Shown in pieces: positions 46,180 through 59,876 of a stretch of 64,000 nt of DNA; position 1 is the stretch's first letter; each line of letters opens with the position of its first letter. A model generated the notes under the pieces. The model made no database searches, had not been told where the DNA came from, and was given only the letters and a program-made list of their open reading frames with translations. The stretch comes from Myotis daubentonii (taxonomy: Eukaryota; Chordata; Mammalia; Chiroptera; Vespertilionidae), in assembly GCF_963259705.1 (NCBI RefSeq), contig NC_081842.1, forward strand, positions 35,119,796 to 35,183,795, in the 5' to 3' direction. A program made the position numbers and the translations under genes.

Positions 46180-47337
46180 AATATTTAATATATAGTACAA
46201 TACAGATAAAAAGTGTATAATTTATGAAATTTTGGCTCATGTATATACATGTGAGATCATCACTGCACTGAATTTAATAAATCTGCCCATAATTCCTTTT
46301 AATCTTTCTCTCTCACTACTCCCTGCCCAATATTTGTCCTAGGCAGCCACTCATCTGCTTTATGTCACTATATTATTCCCATTCTCTCCTCTCTCCCTCT
46401 CTCGCTCTCCCTCTCTCTCTCTTCTCTCTCTCTCCCCCACATAATTATTTTGATATTCATGTTTTATTGTATTTTGAGACTGCATTTCTTTTTATTTCTG
46501 AGTACTATTACATGATGTGCATATTCTAATATTTGTTTATCTATTTACATATTTAAGGATTTTGGGTTGTTTTCTAATTTGATCTGTGAACATTTGAGTA
46601 CAAGATTTGTATGGGTAATATGCTTTCATTTCTCTTGGGGAAACAGCTAATAGTGGAATGGTTGGATTTTATTTTAGGTATATTTGACTTTTAAAGAAAC
46701 TGCCAATTCCAATCAGCAATGTATGTAAGTTCCATTTCCTTTATATCCTCACATCAGTGTTTTTAATTTTGTCTATTCTAATAGTGGCAATGGTGTCTTG
46801 TAGCTTTAATTTGCATTATCCTAATGGTAATGTGGTCAAGCATCTTTCCATATGCTTATTTTCCACCTGTATATTTTCTTTGGTGAAGTGTGTATATAAT
46901 TGTGTTCATTTTAAAATTATGTTTGTTTTCTAATTATTGATCTTTGAGGATTCTTATATTCTGGATACAGGTTCTTTATCAGTAGTATGCTGTGCAAGTA
47001 TTTTATGCTGGCCTGTGGTTTGTCTTTCTCATTCTCTTAGCAGTATTTATCAAAGACCATAAATCTTGTATTTTTTAAATCATTTTTCTTCTCACTTTGA
47101 ATCAGTCTTTTGAGGTCCTATCTAGACAGTCTTTGCTGAACCCAAAAATAGCAAAGGCTTTTCTTTTATCTTAAATTTAGTTCAAGGTCCCATTGTGAAT
47201 TAATTTTGTATTTAGTGTAAGTTATAGATCAAATTTCATTTTGGGGGATATCTATATATACCCATACATCCATATGATAAAATACACATTGCTCCAATGA
47301 ATTGACATTACATTTTTTTTCCAAATTAAACATTCAA
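46180..47337 (-). mobile_element. Old L1 (ORF2 C-terminal region and 3' UTR)
   Basis: Minus-strand old L1: TTTTGGGTTGTTTTCTAATT, GAATGGTTGGATTTTATTTT, CCAATCAGCAATGTATG, TTTAATTTGCATTATCCTAA, GTTCTTTATCAGTAGTATG. It is interrupted at its right end by the younger L1 at 47338. A (TC)n patch lies at 46383-46437. Confidence 0.65.
46383..46437. repeat. (TC)n-rich tract
   Basis: Imperfect CTCTCT/CTCCCT repeats of about 55 bp. Confidence 0.9.
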
Positions 47338-49348
47338 TCCATTCATCTGCTGATAGGCACTTAGGCTGTTTCCAAATCTTAGCTATGGTAAATTGTGCCA
47401 CTATGAACATAGGGGTGCATATATCCTTTCTGATTGGTGTTTCTAGTTTCTTCGGATAAATTTCCAGAAGTGGGATCCCTGGGTCAAATGGGAGTTCCAT
47501 TTTTAGTTTTTTGAGGAAACTCCATACTGTCTTCCATAGTGGCTGCACCTGTCTTCATTCCCACCAGCAGTGCACGAGTATTCCTTTTTCTCCACATCCT
47601 CGCTAGCACTTGTCCTTTGTTGTCTTGATGATAGCCATTCTGACAGGTTTGAGGTGGTACCTCATTGTCCTTTTGATTTGCATTTCTCAGGTGACTAATG
47701 ACTTTGAGCATGTTTTCATGTGTCTTTTAGCCTTCCTTCAGTCTTCTTTCGAAAAGTATCTATTTAGGTCCTTTGCCCATTTTTTGATTGGGTTGTCTAT
47801 CTTCCTTTTGTTAAGTTGTATGAGTTCCCTGTAAATGTTGGAGATTAAACCCTTATCTGTGATAACATTGGGAAATATGTTCTCCCATACAGTGGGCTTT
47901 CTTGTTGTTTTTTTGATGGTTTCTTTTGCTGTACAAAAGCTTTTTATTTTGATGTAGTCCCATTTGTTTATTTTCTCTTTAGTTTCCATTGCCCTAGGAG
48001 CTGTATTGGTGAAGGAATTGCTTCGGCATATGTCTGAGATTTTACTGCCTCTGGATTCCTCTAGTATTTTTATGGTTTCCTATTTTATATTTAAGTCCTT
48101 TACCCATTTTGAGTTTATTTTTGTGTATGGTGTAAGTTGGTGATCTAGTTTCATTTTTTTGCATGTATCTGTCCAATTTTCCCAACACCATTTATTGAAG
48201 AGACTATCTTGACTCCATTGTATGTTCTTGCCTCCTTTGTCAAATATTAATTGAGCGTATTGGTTCAGGCCGATTTCTGGGCTCTCTATTCTATTCCATT
48301 TATCTATATGTCTGTTCTTGTGCCAGTACCGGGCAGTTTTGAGAACAGTGGCTTTGTAATACAGCTTGATATCTGGTATTGAGATCCCACCTACTTTGTT
48401 CTTCTTTCTCAGGATTGCTGCAGCTATTCAAGGTCTTTTTTTATTCCAGATGAATTTTTGGAGAGTTCGTTCTAGGTCTGTGAGATATGCTGTTGTTATT
48501 TTAATGAGGAGTTGAATCTATAGATTGCTTTGGGTAGTATGGACATTTTAATGATGTTGATTCTACCAATCCATGAACACCATATGTTCTTTTATCTATT
48601 TATGTCTCCCTCTATCTTTTTTTTCATTGTCCTATAGTTTTCCAAGTATAGATCTTTTACCTCCTTAGTTAAGTTTATTCCTATGTATCTTAATTTTTTT
48701 GGTATGATGGTCAATGGGATTGTTTTTAGTCTCTCTTTCTGTAAGTTCACTATTGGTATATAGATATGCCATAGATTTATTTGGCATTAATTTTGTATCT
48801 TGCTACATTTCCGAATTCATTTATTAAGTCTACTAATTTTTTGATGGAGTCTTTAGGCTTTACTATGTACAGTATCATGTCATCTGCGAATAAGGACAGT
48901 GGTACATCTACACAATGGAATACTACACTGCGGTAAAAAAGAAGGAATTCTTACCATTTGCAACAGCATGGATGGAACTGGAGAGCATTATGCTAAGAGA
49001 AATAAGCCAGTCAGAGAAAGATAAATATCACATGATCTCACTCATTTATGGAGAATAATGAACAACATAAACTGATGAACAAAAAGAGATCCAGAGAAAG
49101 AGAAGCATCAATCAGACAGTCAGACCTCAAAGGGAAGGTAGGGTAGGGTGGGGCTGAGGGGGAGAGATCAACCAAAGGACTTGTATCCATGCATATGAGC
49201 CTAACCAATGGACACAGACAACGGGGGGGTGAGGGCATGAGAGGGGGTTTTGGGGGGGCAATGGGGCAATAAGGACATATATGTAATACCTTAATTAATA
49301 AAGAAAAATCATTATAGAAAAAAATAAATGAACAAAAAAACAAAATAA
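47338..49348 (+). mobile_element. Young L1 with inverted 5' part (twin-primed)
   Basis: 47338-48900 is ORF2 on the minus strand, from just upstream of the RT active site (FADD codons at 48879-48890) to a point ending GATGAATGGATT. 48901-49322 continues in plus orientation at GGTACATCTACACAATGGAA through the ORF2 end, the 3' UTR and an A-rich tail. The two pieces are nearly adjacent in L1 (about 10 bp missing). CAAATTAAACATTCA (47323-47337) and CAAATTAAATGTTCA (49349-49363) are the target duplication with two differences. ORF2 is broken by stops and the inversion. Confidence 0.88.
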
Positions 49349-49363
49349 CAAATTAAATGTTCA

Positions 49364-51851
49364 TATAATTGTGGGTTAACTTCTTACTCTTTATTCTCTT
49401 CTACGTATTTTTCAATTTTGATGCCATTACACAGCATATTGTGACTGTTTTTTGTACAATTTGTTTAAAAAACTTTAAAAATTTACTGAATTTTAAAATG
49501 ATTACAGATATCATTTATATCTTTACTGTTTCTTAAAAATTGAACCTTATATTTTAGGAGGAAAATGGAATTGCTTTCACCTGAAGTAGATATATTTCAG
49601 ATAAAAAATTTTTCTTCCCAGTAAGAAAATTTTGCAATGTTCATAGAAGTTAATCTTATTTAAGTTGGGAATATTTTAATGAAAAATCAAGAATTAAAAT
49701 TTAATTATGTATTGATCTTGATAGCACTATTTAGCTGGACATATAATAGGTAAGAACTACATATAGAAAAGTACAACAAATTATAATGCTTCTTATTTAT
49801 TGCCATTTTTGTGTTTTTGAGATATTTTTGTTTGTATGTTGACTGTTTCACTCCCATTTTAGAGATCTGAGGGAAAGAGTGTTCATAGTTAAGAAGGCTT
49901 TTAGAATAGTGACTAACACGATTACCAAATAATAGGTGGTTTTCATCTCCACCTCTAGATCACATTTCTTTTTATATCAAGCATAGATATTTGGGAATTG
50001 AGACAATGAGTAATAGCACAGCAAAATAAAGTAGACAAAGATAGATAGATAATAAAATATAAATAAAATTATAACCTCTTGTAATTTGGAATAATAAGAA
50101 AGGATTTATTATCTTTATTATGTTTGAGAATTCATTTTAATACCCAAATTATTCATAAGAAATTATTTTTTGTGGTAATTGCTGATTCTCTTTGGAAAAT
50201 CTATGATTAAGTGACTTTTTATGGGAATTATGATGATCATAAATATGGGGTGTCTTGCCTTGGGTATGTGATATAAGTAAAAACTAAAGTTATATTCCAC
50301 AATCTTTATCTGGTACTATTCAGCATAGGTGGGTAAATGAGCTAGATCAAATGCTATTTTAGTGGTGAAGGAGTGGTAGTAAAAATATGCTAATGCAGCT
50401 GAAGGTCAAATCTTAAGGCACATGTTTATTCAGTTAAATGTAAGAAGTATAATAAATAAATCTTATATGAACTTAGTGTGGGCTTTGGATGGAAAAGATA
50501 ATTTTCTTGCTTGATATGTTGAAAATGTATATAATTTCTTCTACCAGTAAAGATACTAAACAATTTTATTATTTTTAACACTGTTAATTTTCCAATTAAA
50601 CAGGAAGTTTACTAAAATGAAAAGTGAAATTTTGAAGTGATATAACTTTCCTCATTTTCATTTAACTTCATCTTTTATTAGAATTCCAAAGAGCCTAATT
50701 AATTTTCTTAGCTTTTCTCAACTTTTACCACAATGCTCTTTAGAAGGAATGCAGGCTTATTGTGGAAGCTCAGGCTTTTAAAATTCTGTTTATTGTTTTT
50801 CCTTCTTTCCTTTATATCTGTTTTCTTAGATTTACAGACATACACAGAATGAGAGAGAGAGAAAGAGAGAGAGAGAGAGATTTAAGCAATTCTGTTTATA
50901 CTAGGTGGACTACATATATTTTAAGATACTAAAGGAAGAGTACTTAAACAAAACAAACACAAAAATGGGAAATATTTTGAAGGGTGAAAGTATTAGTCAT
51001 TTTAGGAAAAACTAGAACTTATTTGGACTTTACGCAGTCAAATATTTTTTTATGTTGAGTTATGTATGTAGAAGGCAGCCTGTTAAGTTGATTGCTTAGG
51101 TGGGGGAGAAGATACCAGCCTTCCCCCCACTGTGGGGGACCAGATGGTTTCAGCAGCTTTCTGGCCCTTTTTCATGTTGGTAGATCATGGTGGTGTCCTC
51201 ATGCATCAGAGCCAGGAGATAAGAGGGGAAGAATGCTTATGAAATGTTTGTTTTCCACACTGCTCTTATCCAAACATCTCATGTGTTAGAAGTCAAGGCT
51301 TTTCTTGCTAATTATTATGGGTCATTTATTTCTACCTTTTCTCTTCCACTAACTGATATTTAATAGTTTCCAAAGCTAAACTAATGCAATAGTAGTCCTC
51401 CCACTATATACATACATATTGCACAATAGTTTATAGCACTTACTGACATGTATTTGTAGTCTATTATGAACTCTGATGAATGCAAGGCAACTGAAGAGTA
51501 AAGAAATGGTGCTTCTAAGGCAAACATAAATAATTAAAACACTCCTCTGTGCCTGCAACTGAACACATTTATTAAGCATGTTATTAAGCACATTTATTAA
51601 GTTATGTGCTAGGGACCATGCAAGGTGACATGAAACATTTACCAGTGCTAAATTAAACTCTCTCTCCAATAATCGTCCAGTTAATTACAGTCTTTGTCTC
51701 CAACCTTTCTCAGTCATACATATGTCCCTAGGGATTTGCATTCACCAATTAATTGGCCTTCCCTCATTTTACCTCATTTATCATGCATTGAACTTTTGTA
51801 AATATTAAAGTTTATGTTTTAAAAATTATTATATACCAATTAATACCCAAA
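49364..51851. other. Unassigned AT-rich DNA
   Basis: A (GA)n patch lies at 50851-50880. The frames at 51092-51289 and 51376-51669 have no known domain. 51590-51640 recalls an ancient repeat, unassigned. Confidence 0.5.
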
Positions 51852-52500
51852 CAGATGTTTGCCGGGGCTGACCAGCAGACCCTGAGTGACAGATGAATGA
51901 TTATTCTGACACATGTTTCAGTGACAGAGAAGGCTAAGGGACTGCCTGGCTAAAGGAACCAGGCTGCCCCATTTGCCTGCCTCCTTAGGCTTTTATTATA
52001 GCAACAGCTTGAACTAAAGTTAACCTCTAGATCAGTGGTTCTCAACCTTCCTAATGCCGCGACCCTTTAATACAGTTCCTCATGTTGTGGTGACCCCCAA
52101 CCATAAAATTGTTTTCATTGCTACTTCATAACTGTAATTTTGCTACTGTTATGAATCGTAATGTAAATATCTGATATGCAGGATGTATTTTCATTGTTAC
52201 AAATTGAACATAATTGAAGCATAGTGATTAATCACAAAAACAATATGTAATTATATATGTGTTTTCCGATGGTCTTAGGCGACCCCTGTGAAAGGGTCAT
52301 TTGACCCCCAAAGGGGTTGCGACCCACAGGTTGAGAACCGCTGCTCTAGATACTATCAGCAGGATAAGTATCCTTGAGAAAGCACATGCTTCTATGAGGT
52401 TGGATGTAAAGACTAAACAGAGATTCCAGTAAAATACCCAGGGGCTCGGATTTGTTTGGAAAAGTCAAGGCAGGGGCTGCCACCTTTGGCAAGGTCCCCT
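51852..52500 (-). mobile_element. Possible LTR-like repeat hosting the SPIN element
   Basis: The moderately GC-rich DNA on both sides of SPIN (GCCGGGGCTGACCAGCAGAC on the left; CCAGTAAAATACCCAGGGGC on the right) and a TTTTATTATAGCAACAGC segment look LTR-like in antisense. No clear ends or duplication were found; tentative. Confidence 0.25.
52033..52343 (+). mobile_element. SPIN (Space Invaders) non-autonomous hAT transposon
   Basis: It begins CAGTGGTTCTCAACCTTCC and ends GGTTGAGAACCGCTG, inverted termini of a hAT element. The interior (GCGACCCTTTAATACAGTTC, CATAACTGTAATTTTGCTAC, TTAATCACAAAAACAATATG) matches the SPIN family as I remember it. CTCTAGAT is repeated exactly at 52025-52032 and 52344-52351, the 8-bp hAT duplication. 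The copy is complete (311 bp) and well preserved. It has no transposase. SPIN is known for horizontal transfer among tetrapods. Confidence 0.93.
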
Positions 52501-53234
52501 AGATGCCCCCGAATTTCAGAGAATCCTTACAGACTCTCCAACCAAGTCCCGTGCTTCCCAATAGATAGTGAGTACGCAAGAGTTCTCACCATCTTTCCTC
52601 TTGAAGACGATGAATTCTAAGTGATCAGCTAACCAATGTTTTGTAATGGGTCTGGCAATGTATTTCTTACAGTATAGAAGAAAAATGTTCCCTCTTTCAT
52701 TGATTCCTGTATTTTCTTCTGTTTGTCTTTGCACCATTTTCCTGCTCCTTGACTTTCCCCTCAGTCTCTGAAATTCAGGGAGAATGATTTCTAGGCATCA
52801 TTTCTTATGTGCAGTTTTTGGTATCACCCACATCACAGCTGCCCACTAAATGAATGTGATTTTCCCTGGCTCTGAAATGAAGCGCAGTTGTTTTCCAACA
52901 TCTTGTTTGTCAGATGTTAAGACTGCTCACAGATGTGGCGCTCTTCCAGGCAGAGACTTTACAGGGATGGAATTAATAACTGAGCAGGTCGTTAACAGGA
53001 GAGCACTAGTCTGATAGTTTCTATTCATGACCTGTGAAGTCTCTATGTCAGTCATGGACATTAAAGTCAGTATATCTATTTGATTTTCACCATTTTTTTC
53101 TTTATGTAAATACAGAAAAATGCATATGCATAATCTTTTCCATATTTATATACAAAAGGTTACATACTAGAGCCTATTTCTTGTATTTTTCTTTTAACAA
53201 TAGATCTTAAAAATATTTTCATATTATCAATTAT
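52501..53234. other. Unassigned DNA
   Basis: The frame at 52516-52737 has no known domain. Nothing recognised. Confidence 0.45.
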
Positions 53235-54995
53235 AAAGGTTCCTTTTTCTTGAGGTATAATTTATAAACATTACATGTTTTGGGTGTATAGAATAATGAT
53301 GTGATATGTGTATATATTGCAAAATGATCACACAATAATTCTAGTTAACATCCATCACTATATGTAGTTACAATTTTTTTTCTGGTGATAACTTTTAAGA
53401 TTCATTCCATTAGCAATGTTCAAATATGGGATATAATATTATTTACTGTAGTCATCATGTTGTACATTACATTACCATAACTTATTTATTTCTGAACCAG
53501 AAGTTGGTTCATTGAAAAATACATATTTTTATTGATTTTTAGAGACAGATAAAGGGAGAGAGAGAGAGAGAAAGAGAAACATCCATGTGAGAGCAGCTGC
53601 CTCCTGCACACTCCCTACTGGTGTTGGAACCTGCAACCCAGGCATGTGCCCTGACCAAGAATTGGACCAGCAACCTTTTGGTGCAAGGGATGATGCTCAA
53701 ACAACCGAGTCACACAAGCCAGGGGGTGTCCTCATGCATCCTCATGAAGTTGGTACATTTTGATTCCCTTCACCCATTTTTCCCACCCTCCACCTCCTGC
53801 CTCTGGCAATCACCATCTGTTCTCTATCTATGAGCTTGTTTTGTTTTGATTCTACACATATAAATGAGGTAATATAATATCTGTCTTTCTCTGTCTGACT
53901 TATTTTTCTTAGTATAATGCCCTCATTGTCCATCCTTGTTATGACAAATGGCAAGATTTTATTCTTTTCATGGCTGAATAAAATTCCATTGCATATATAC
54001 ACCACATCTTATTTATCCACTCATCTGTTGATGGACACTTAGGTTGTTTTTATATCTTGGCAGTTGAAAGTAATGCTTCAGTGAACATGAGGGTGCACAT
54101 ATATTTTTGAGTTAGTATTCTTATTTTCCTTCAGTGAATATTCAGACCACATGGTAGTTCTATTTTGAATTTTTTGAGAAAATGCCATACTGTTTTCTAT
54201 AGTGGCTGCACCAATTTATATTCCAGTCAATCCAACAAGGATTCCTTTTCCTCCACACTCTTGCTGATAATTGTTATTTCTTTTTTTTTTGATACTAGAC
54301 AGTCTAACAAGTGTGAGCTGATATCTCATTGCCTTTGATTTGCATTTTATTGATGATTAGTGATGTTGAACTTTTTTATGAACCTGTTGGCCATCTGTAT
54401 GTCTTCTTTGGAAAAAAAATGTTTGTTCAAATTCTCTGTACATGTTTAAATAGGATTGTTTATTTTTTTGCTTTTGAGTTCTATGAGTTATTCATATATT
54501 TCAGCTATTAACTTATTTTCAGAAATATAATTTGCAAATATTTTTTTCCATTCAGTAGGTTGCCTTTTAATTTTGCTGATGGTTTCCTTTGTTGTACAAA
54601 AATGCTTTAATGTGATGTAGTCCCACTTATTAATTTTGCTTTTGTTGCCTTTGCTTTTGGTTTTTAAAAAATATCATTGTCAAGACCTGTGTGAAGGAGC
54701 TTATTGCCTATATGTTCTAGAAGTTTTATGGCTTCAGGTCTTACATTCAAGTCTTTAATTCATTTCTAGTTAGTTGTTTTATATGGTGTAAGGTAGTGGT
54801 TCAGTTTCATTCACTTGCAGGTGGCTCTCTACTTCCCCAGTATCATTGTTGAAGAGATTTCCCTTTCCTAATTATATATTGTTGGCTCCTTTATCATAAG
54901 ATAATGGGCCATGTATGTGTGGGTTTATTTCTGGGCCGTCTGTTCTGTTCCATTGATTTGTATGTCTGTCTTTATACCAAAACCGTACTGTTTAA
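53235..54995 (-). mobile_element. Old L1M, ORF2 C-terminal region and 3' UTR
   Basis: Minus-strand L1 of the same 3' UTR type as 9483-9676 (shared ATATTGCAAAATGATCA-like and TTAACATCCATCAC-like segments), continuing through GAATTTTTTGAGAAAATGCC, ATTGATGATTAGTGATGTTG, GTTGTACAAAAATGCTTT to TTTATACCAAAACCGTACTG. A Ves SINE splits it at 53513-53724. The ORF is full of stops. Confidence 0.8.
53513..53724 (-). mobile_element. Ves SINE
   Basis: A minus-strand copy inside the L1: TATTTTTATTGATTTTTAGA, the (GA)n tract, CAACCCAGGCATGTGCCCTG, and ACCGAGTCACACAAGCCAGGG. Confidence 0.85.
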
Positions 54996-55029
54996 ACATA
55001 TATACACATACACATATCTCTATCCATAT

Positions 55030-55460
55030 GTATCTATATCTAATAGTTAATTTGATCAGTACCTCTAACTGGGGCATTTGCATTGTTTCTAACTTTTGTT
55101 ATTACAAACTATATTGCAATTGTGTCTATAATTTAGCACATGTCAATTAAATCAGTAACATAAATTCCCAGAGGATTGCTGGGCCACAGTACGTTACAGC
55201 TTTGAAAAAAGTCACCTTACTGTATCTCTGTGGTTGTTTCAGTTTATACTATTCCAAACAATACATGGGACTTTCATTTTCCCTTTTGCCAAACCATTAA
55301 AGTGTATTGTCAAATTTTATACTTTTTCCAATCAGTGGATATGAAAACAATGTATTAGTGTCGATTTCAACTGAATTTCTCTAAGAGAGCTTGAAGACCT
55401 TCTCATATGTTTTAGACGCATTTGCTTCTCTTTAAATTCTTTGGTAGAAAGTTTTATGGA
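55030..55460 (-). mobile_element. Ancient L1 fragment
   Basis: GAGGATTGCTGGGCCACAGT, TTTATACTATTCCAAACAAT and GACCTTCTCATATGTTTTAG are in L1 ORF2 order on the minus strand, but diverged. Confidence 0.5.
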
Positions 55461-56807
55461 TATGGGTATTTCATACAGATTGAATGAGGCCTTGAAGAAT
55501 CAGACAACTGAACAGACCTCTTCAGAAACATAAATATATTTTTTTCTAAGGACTTATTTTTATTTCCATTAGACAATGTTTGATATACGTTCTTACCTCT
55601 GAGTCTTTGAACTTCTCACCTTTATGCTGTAGAGTAGCTGACTCTACATCTTTATGTTCACACTTAGTTTTCCTCAAACAGGGGCCAGTAGAAGATGTCC
55701 GCTTTCTAGATTTAAATCAGGTTGATGTATCCAAGTGTCTCATTCATTTTTCTTTCTTTCTAAATTCCTCGATGCTAATTTCATCGTTATATCTGGATTT
55801 TACTAGTCTTAACTCTGAAAGAGAAAATTCATTTTCTTAAATCTGAGGTATTGACAGAAAAGGGAACACTTCACTATTGTTCCCTCTACTGCCATTTTCA
55901 TATTTAGACATAATATTATTCTTTAGTCTTTTAGATTTGATTAAATTAGTTTTTTGTTTTTTTATGTTTTTTTTAAACTTTTTTGTTTAACAACATACAG
56001 TAAAATAAAATGATAGGTTTTGACTTCTATTATAATTACTAAGATCTTTTCTTTCCATCTTTCTCCTGATTTGTTCCACTCATCTAACTGTCCTTGGATT
56101 AATCAACCAAGATCGAGAAAATGCCATGTAAAATTATCTTTAAGGACGTCTTTATTATGTTTCCAGTTCCATGATCTGGCCTATAAATTGTGATGCTTGT
56201 CATCTGTGGACTTAAGCCTTAAAAGCTGATGCAAAATTTCTAGAGCTCTCTTTCCTTTGGCCCAATGTTAGGTAGTACTAAGCATCATGGATACACCATT
56301 GCTTTGCTCTTTGAGTGACTGCTATGAACCGTCTCCTGCCAACTCACAATAGAAGCAGGGTGCAAGTCACAAATATCCAGTGTGTTAAGCCATGGTGATT
56401 TGAAAGTTGTTTTTGAGCATGATTAAGTCTATTATGACTGAGAAGGGTATGCTTTTTAAGATAGTAGGATGGTAGACTCAACAGGATTTATTAAAAGTAC
56501 CAAGTAAAAAGGAGAAAGAGAAATATAAGCTAATGAGTTGTACAAAATATTATCTATTGGTTTTAATAGGTTGCCGTTTGTGATCTTTAAGAGGATAGTT
56601 TTGATGATATGATGAGGAAGGAAAGTATACCAATGGACTACAGAGTAAATGGGGTCATGGAAGTAGAGACAACTAGTATTGAAATAAACATCATGAATTA
56701 CAGTACTAGACTAGCTAACTATGAAATATCTGAACGTGCAAATATAAACATATTTGCTTCAATTTTAAGAAAAATTTTCAAGCTATATTATCAGAAAGTG
56801 AAGTTAA
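55461..56807. other. Unassigned AT-rich DNA
   Basis: Frames at 55580-55840 and 56609-56887 have no known domain. Nothing recognised. Confidence 0.5.
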
Positions 56808-57321
56808 TCCTATATAATAAAAGGCTAATATGCAAATGGACCAAACAGCAGAACAACCAAACAACCAGTCACTATGACATGCGCTGACCACCAGGGGTCG
56901 CGTGCGGAACATGGTGGGTGTTGGCAGCAGGCAGCAGAATGTGGAACATGGCGGGCATCAGCCATGGGGGGGTGGTGGCGCAGGTGAGTGGGGGTGCCAG
57001 ACCAAGGTGGGGTGCCAGACGCTGTCATTGGGGCAAGCCTCTGGTGGTTACTGAAAATTCTTTGCTCCTATGCACCCTGGTTCCAACTGCTGACGCCAGA
57101 GCTGCCGTTCACACCCACTGTGGGTGCTTGTGCTGGCCCCAATCACTCTCCGCTATCAGCAGGTGAGAGCGGGGATGCTAGCAGACAGGGGACCTGGGGC
57201 CGTGGTGGGAGGAGCCAGGCGGGGGTGCGGAAGTTGGGCCAAGACCCACCCCTGTGCCCACTGCAGCCTCACAGCCCACAGTTCCTTTCAAGGTGCATGA
57301 ATTCGTGCACTGGGCCCCTAG
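56808..57321 (+). mobile_element. Non-autonomous HeliBat Helitron
   Basis: It has textbook ends: TCCTATATAATAAAAGGC after A, hairpin GTGCATGAATTCGTGCAC and GGGCCCCTAG before T. The subfamily is that of 20432-21170, with the interior shortened. The CTCF-like site at 56888-56900 is decayed (CCACCAGGGGTCG). GC-rich frames inside are not genes. Confidence 0.93.
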
Positions 57322-59876
57322 TGTATCATAAAAAACAAAACAAAAAAATTCTATGACTACATTTAATAGAATATACAAACAACCTCAGGAAATAAAATAT
57401 TCTCATTGGATAATAGGACTAAAGCCATTTCTGCTTTCTTCTTAAAATTCTATCTGCAATTTATATGACAAATATGTGAAAACATTTATCATTTATTTCT
57501 AACACTTCAGTTCTTATTTGATTGCTGTTGAAAACATTAATTTTAGGTTTCTAAATTTGATATTTGAAGAAATGAAACAAGCAACATCTAGGTCTACTTA
57601 GCTAACAATTCAAATCTAATTTAAACTGCGAGGTAGACACATTGTCCATTGTGGTTGTTCTGCAAATGCAAGTAAAGCCAAATTTACAACTTTTTTCATT
57701 GTCACCAGTAAATGAAACATAATGACTTAATACAAGTTTATTAAATAGTAAGCAGCCGAGATAACACTAATGCAAAGTGATGGCAAAGTTCAGCTCAAAT
57801 CTATAATATGTTAAGTGCTGCCAATTATATAATTTCATTCTGAATTGTATATAATTTATCGAACAGTTAACTCTGTACACTTTTGAACATGATGCTCCAT
57901 GAAAAATTTTTTCTATTAAGTTTTTCAATTCTCGATTACTCACCAAAGTACCAGGCCATTCTTTAATACATATAGTATATGTATAATATTAATACAGATA
58001 CTGGAAATTAATACACACATGCAAGGAGAAAGCAAGATATATCAGATAACCAAAAAAGTAACATGGTATGATTCAATGTGGCTTATTTATTAAATATATA
58101 GTGACAGTTGTCAAAATAGCTATTGTAGACTTGTATTAATAGACTCTATTCAAGGTCGAGCATTTACAGTGTTTCCTTACAGCAAGCACTGCATTATACT
58201 CCTTAGGGTCAAATCTGCAGGCATTTAATTTCAGCAATTGCTATAATAGAGGCATTATGATAATGTCTCAGCCTCTTGGGCACACATTGAGCTTGGATGC
58301 TATTATAATTTTTTCTTTTCCTCTCTTTTAAAGCTTTTGTCTATAATCCACACATTACTTGGGAAAGTAAGGATTTATAGCCTTCTTTACTTGAATGTTG
58401 GAACTTAGTTTTAAAGGTTGAAATGAACTTAGTCTCAAAGAAAAAAAATAATGCCATATCACAGAAAAGGGAATGATTTTCTAAATGTTTTAGATCTTTG
58501 AATCTGAGGGACTCATCACAAGGACCACATCTATTGTTTCAGAGTTCCACCTTCAAAATTAATGAGCAGCACAATATTTTATATTTCCCATCAGTAAGTT
58601 TAAACCTAGTTATTCTGTCATACTTTTTTGTTCATTGATTTGTTATTATTTTAAAGGAGCATAATTTAATGAGGTGATTGTCTTTTATCAACTAAGATAT
58701 TAGGCATAATTACTGTCAGCAGGATTCTTACAGTCTAAGACATAAAGTAGAATTTAAGGATTTGGTATTGCTTGGTAGTTTCATGGAACTGTTTTAAATC
58801 ATTTACTTACTGAAGTTACAGCTCGAGGAATGTGAATCTATTTTTTTTTCTTCACTCTGATATCTGGGAAATACGCAATCTTGCCAAATTCTTACAAATT
58901 TCACTCATCCAAGAAGATATTTTGATTTCATTATTTTGTATGTGTGTGAGAATCCGTAGTATCTGGCTCAGTCAGTAGATATATTATGGTTTGGGCTCTA
59001 GTTTGAATTTATTTGTTTGTTTGTTACATAGTTTGCATTTTAAAATAGTAATTGAACCCATATACAGTAGTTGACCTGTGTTCTTAGTTATCTTCTTTCA
59101 TTTTGAAGGCTGGAAATTTAAAAATTTAAAGATATGCTCAAGAGGAATATCAGTTATATTTTGTCAGAGTGTATGTTAGATCACTCTAGTTTCAGGAAAA
59201 CAGCATTGGAATTTTATTCTCATCTTGTTTATATTTTTAATTTTCCCCTTAAATTAAATATTTAATTATACTCACAGTATAAGAAAAGGCATAATGAAGC
59301 CCTTAATATAATTAAAAAACAAAATTGATCAAAGTCTTTATTTGCCATAAGTAAGTTTATTATTATAGTTTGGAACAGTATAATTGAACAGGGACCTGAC
59401 TATTCTTATTCCTATCTAAGTTTTCTGAAGGTTATCTATATACAATCTTTTGGAAAAAAAAAATTGAGTACTTTCCTGGACACAATAATTAGTATGACAC
59501 ATGAGTTGGAGGTGTTTCCCTGCCTAGTTTTTGATTACTTTTAGAAGGTATGCAATCTAAGATCATACATGTGTCATCTGTGTTCCTTAATTAACCTGTG
59601 CCCGAGGGTAATGGCAGCTTCTCGCCTCTGATCTTAGTAAAGTGTGAGCAAGTGGGATAATCTTTGGAGGCCTACTGCCTGTGCTGATCCCCAATGAAAA
59701 CAATATCTATAAGGCATATATGACATCATCTGTGATTATTTATGATTAGTGAACCTAGATTGAGAGAGAAAAAATATATGAGGATAGGGGACCTGTAGTC
59801 ATGGCTAGGTCTGCATCTTGAGATAGTCTGGGTTTCACTGCAAAAATATACAAGTCAGTACAGGGCAGCAAATGGG
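57322..59876. other. Repeat-poor unique DNA
   Basis: 2.5 kb without any recognisable transposon, an unusually long such stretch here. AT-rich with no convincing ORF. It may include conserved non-coding sequence, which cannot be told from one genome. Confidence 0.5.
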
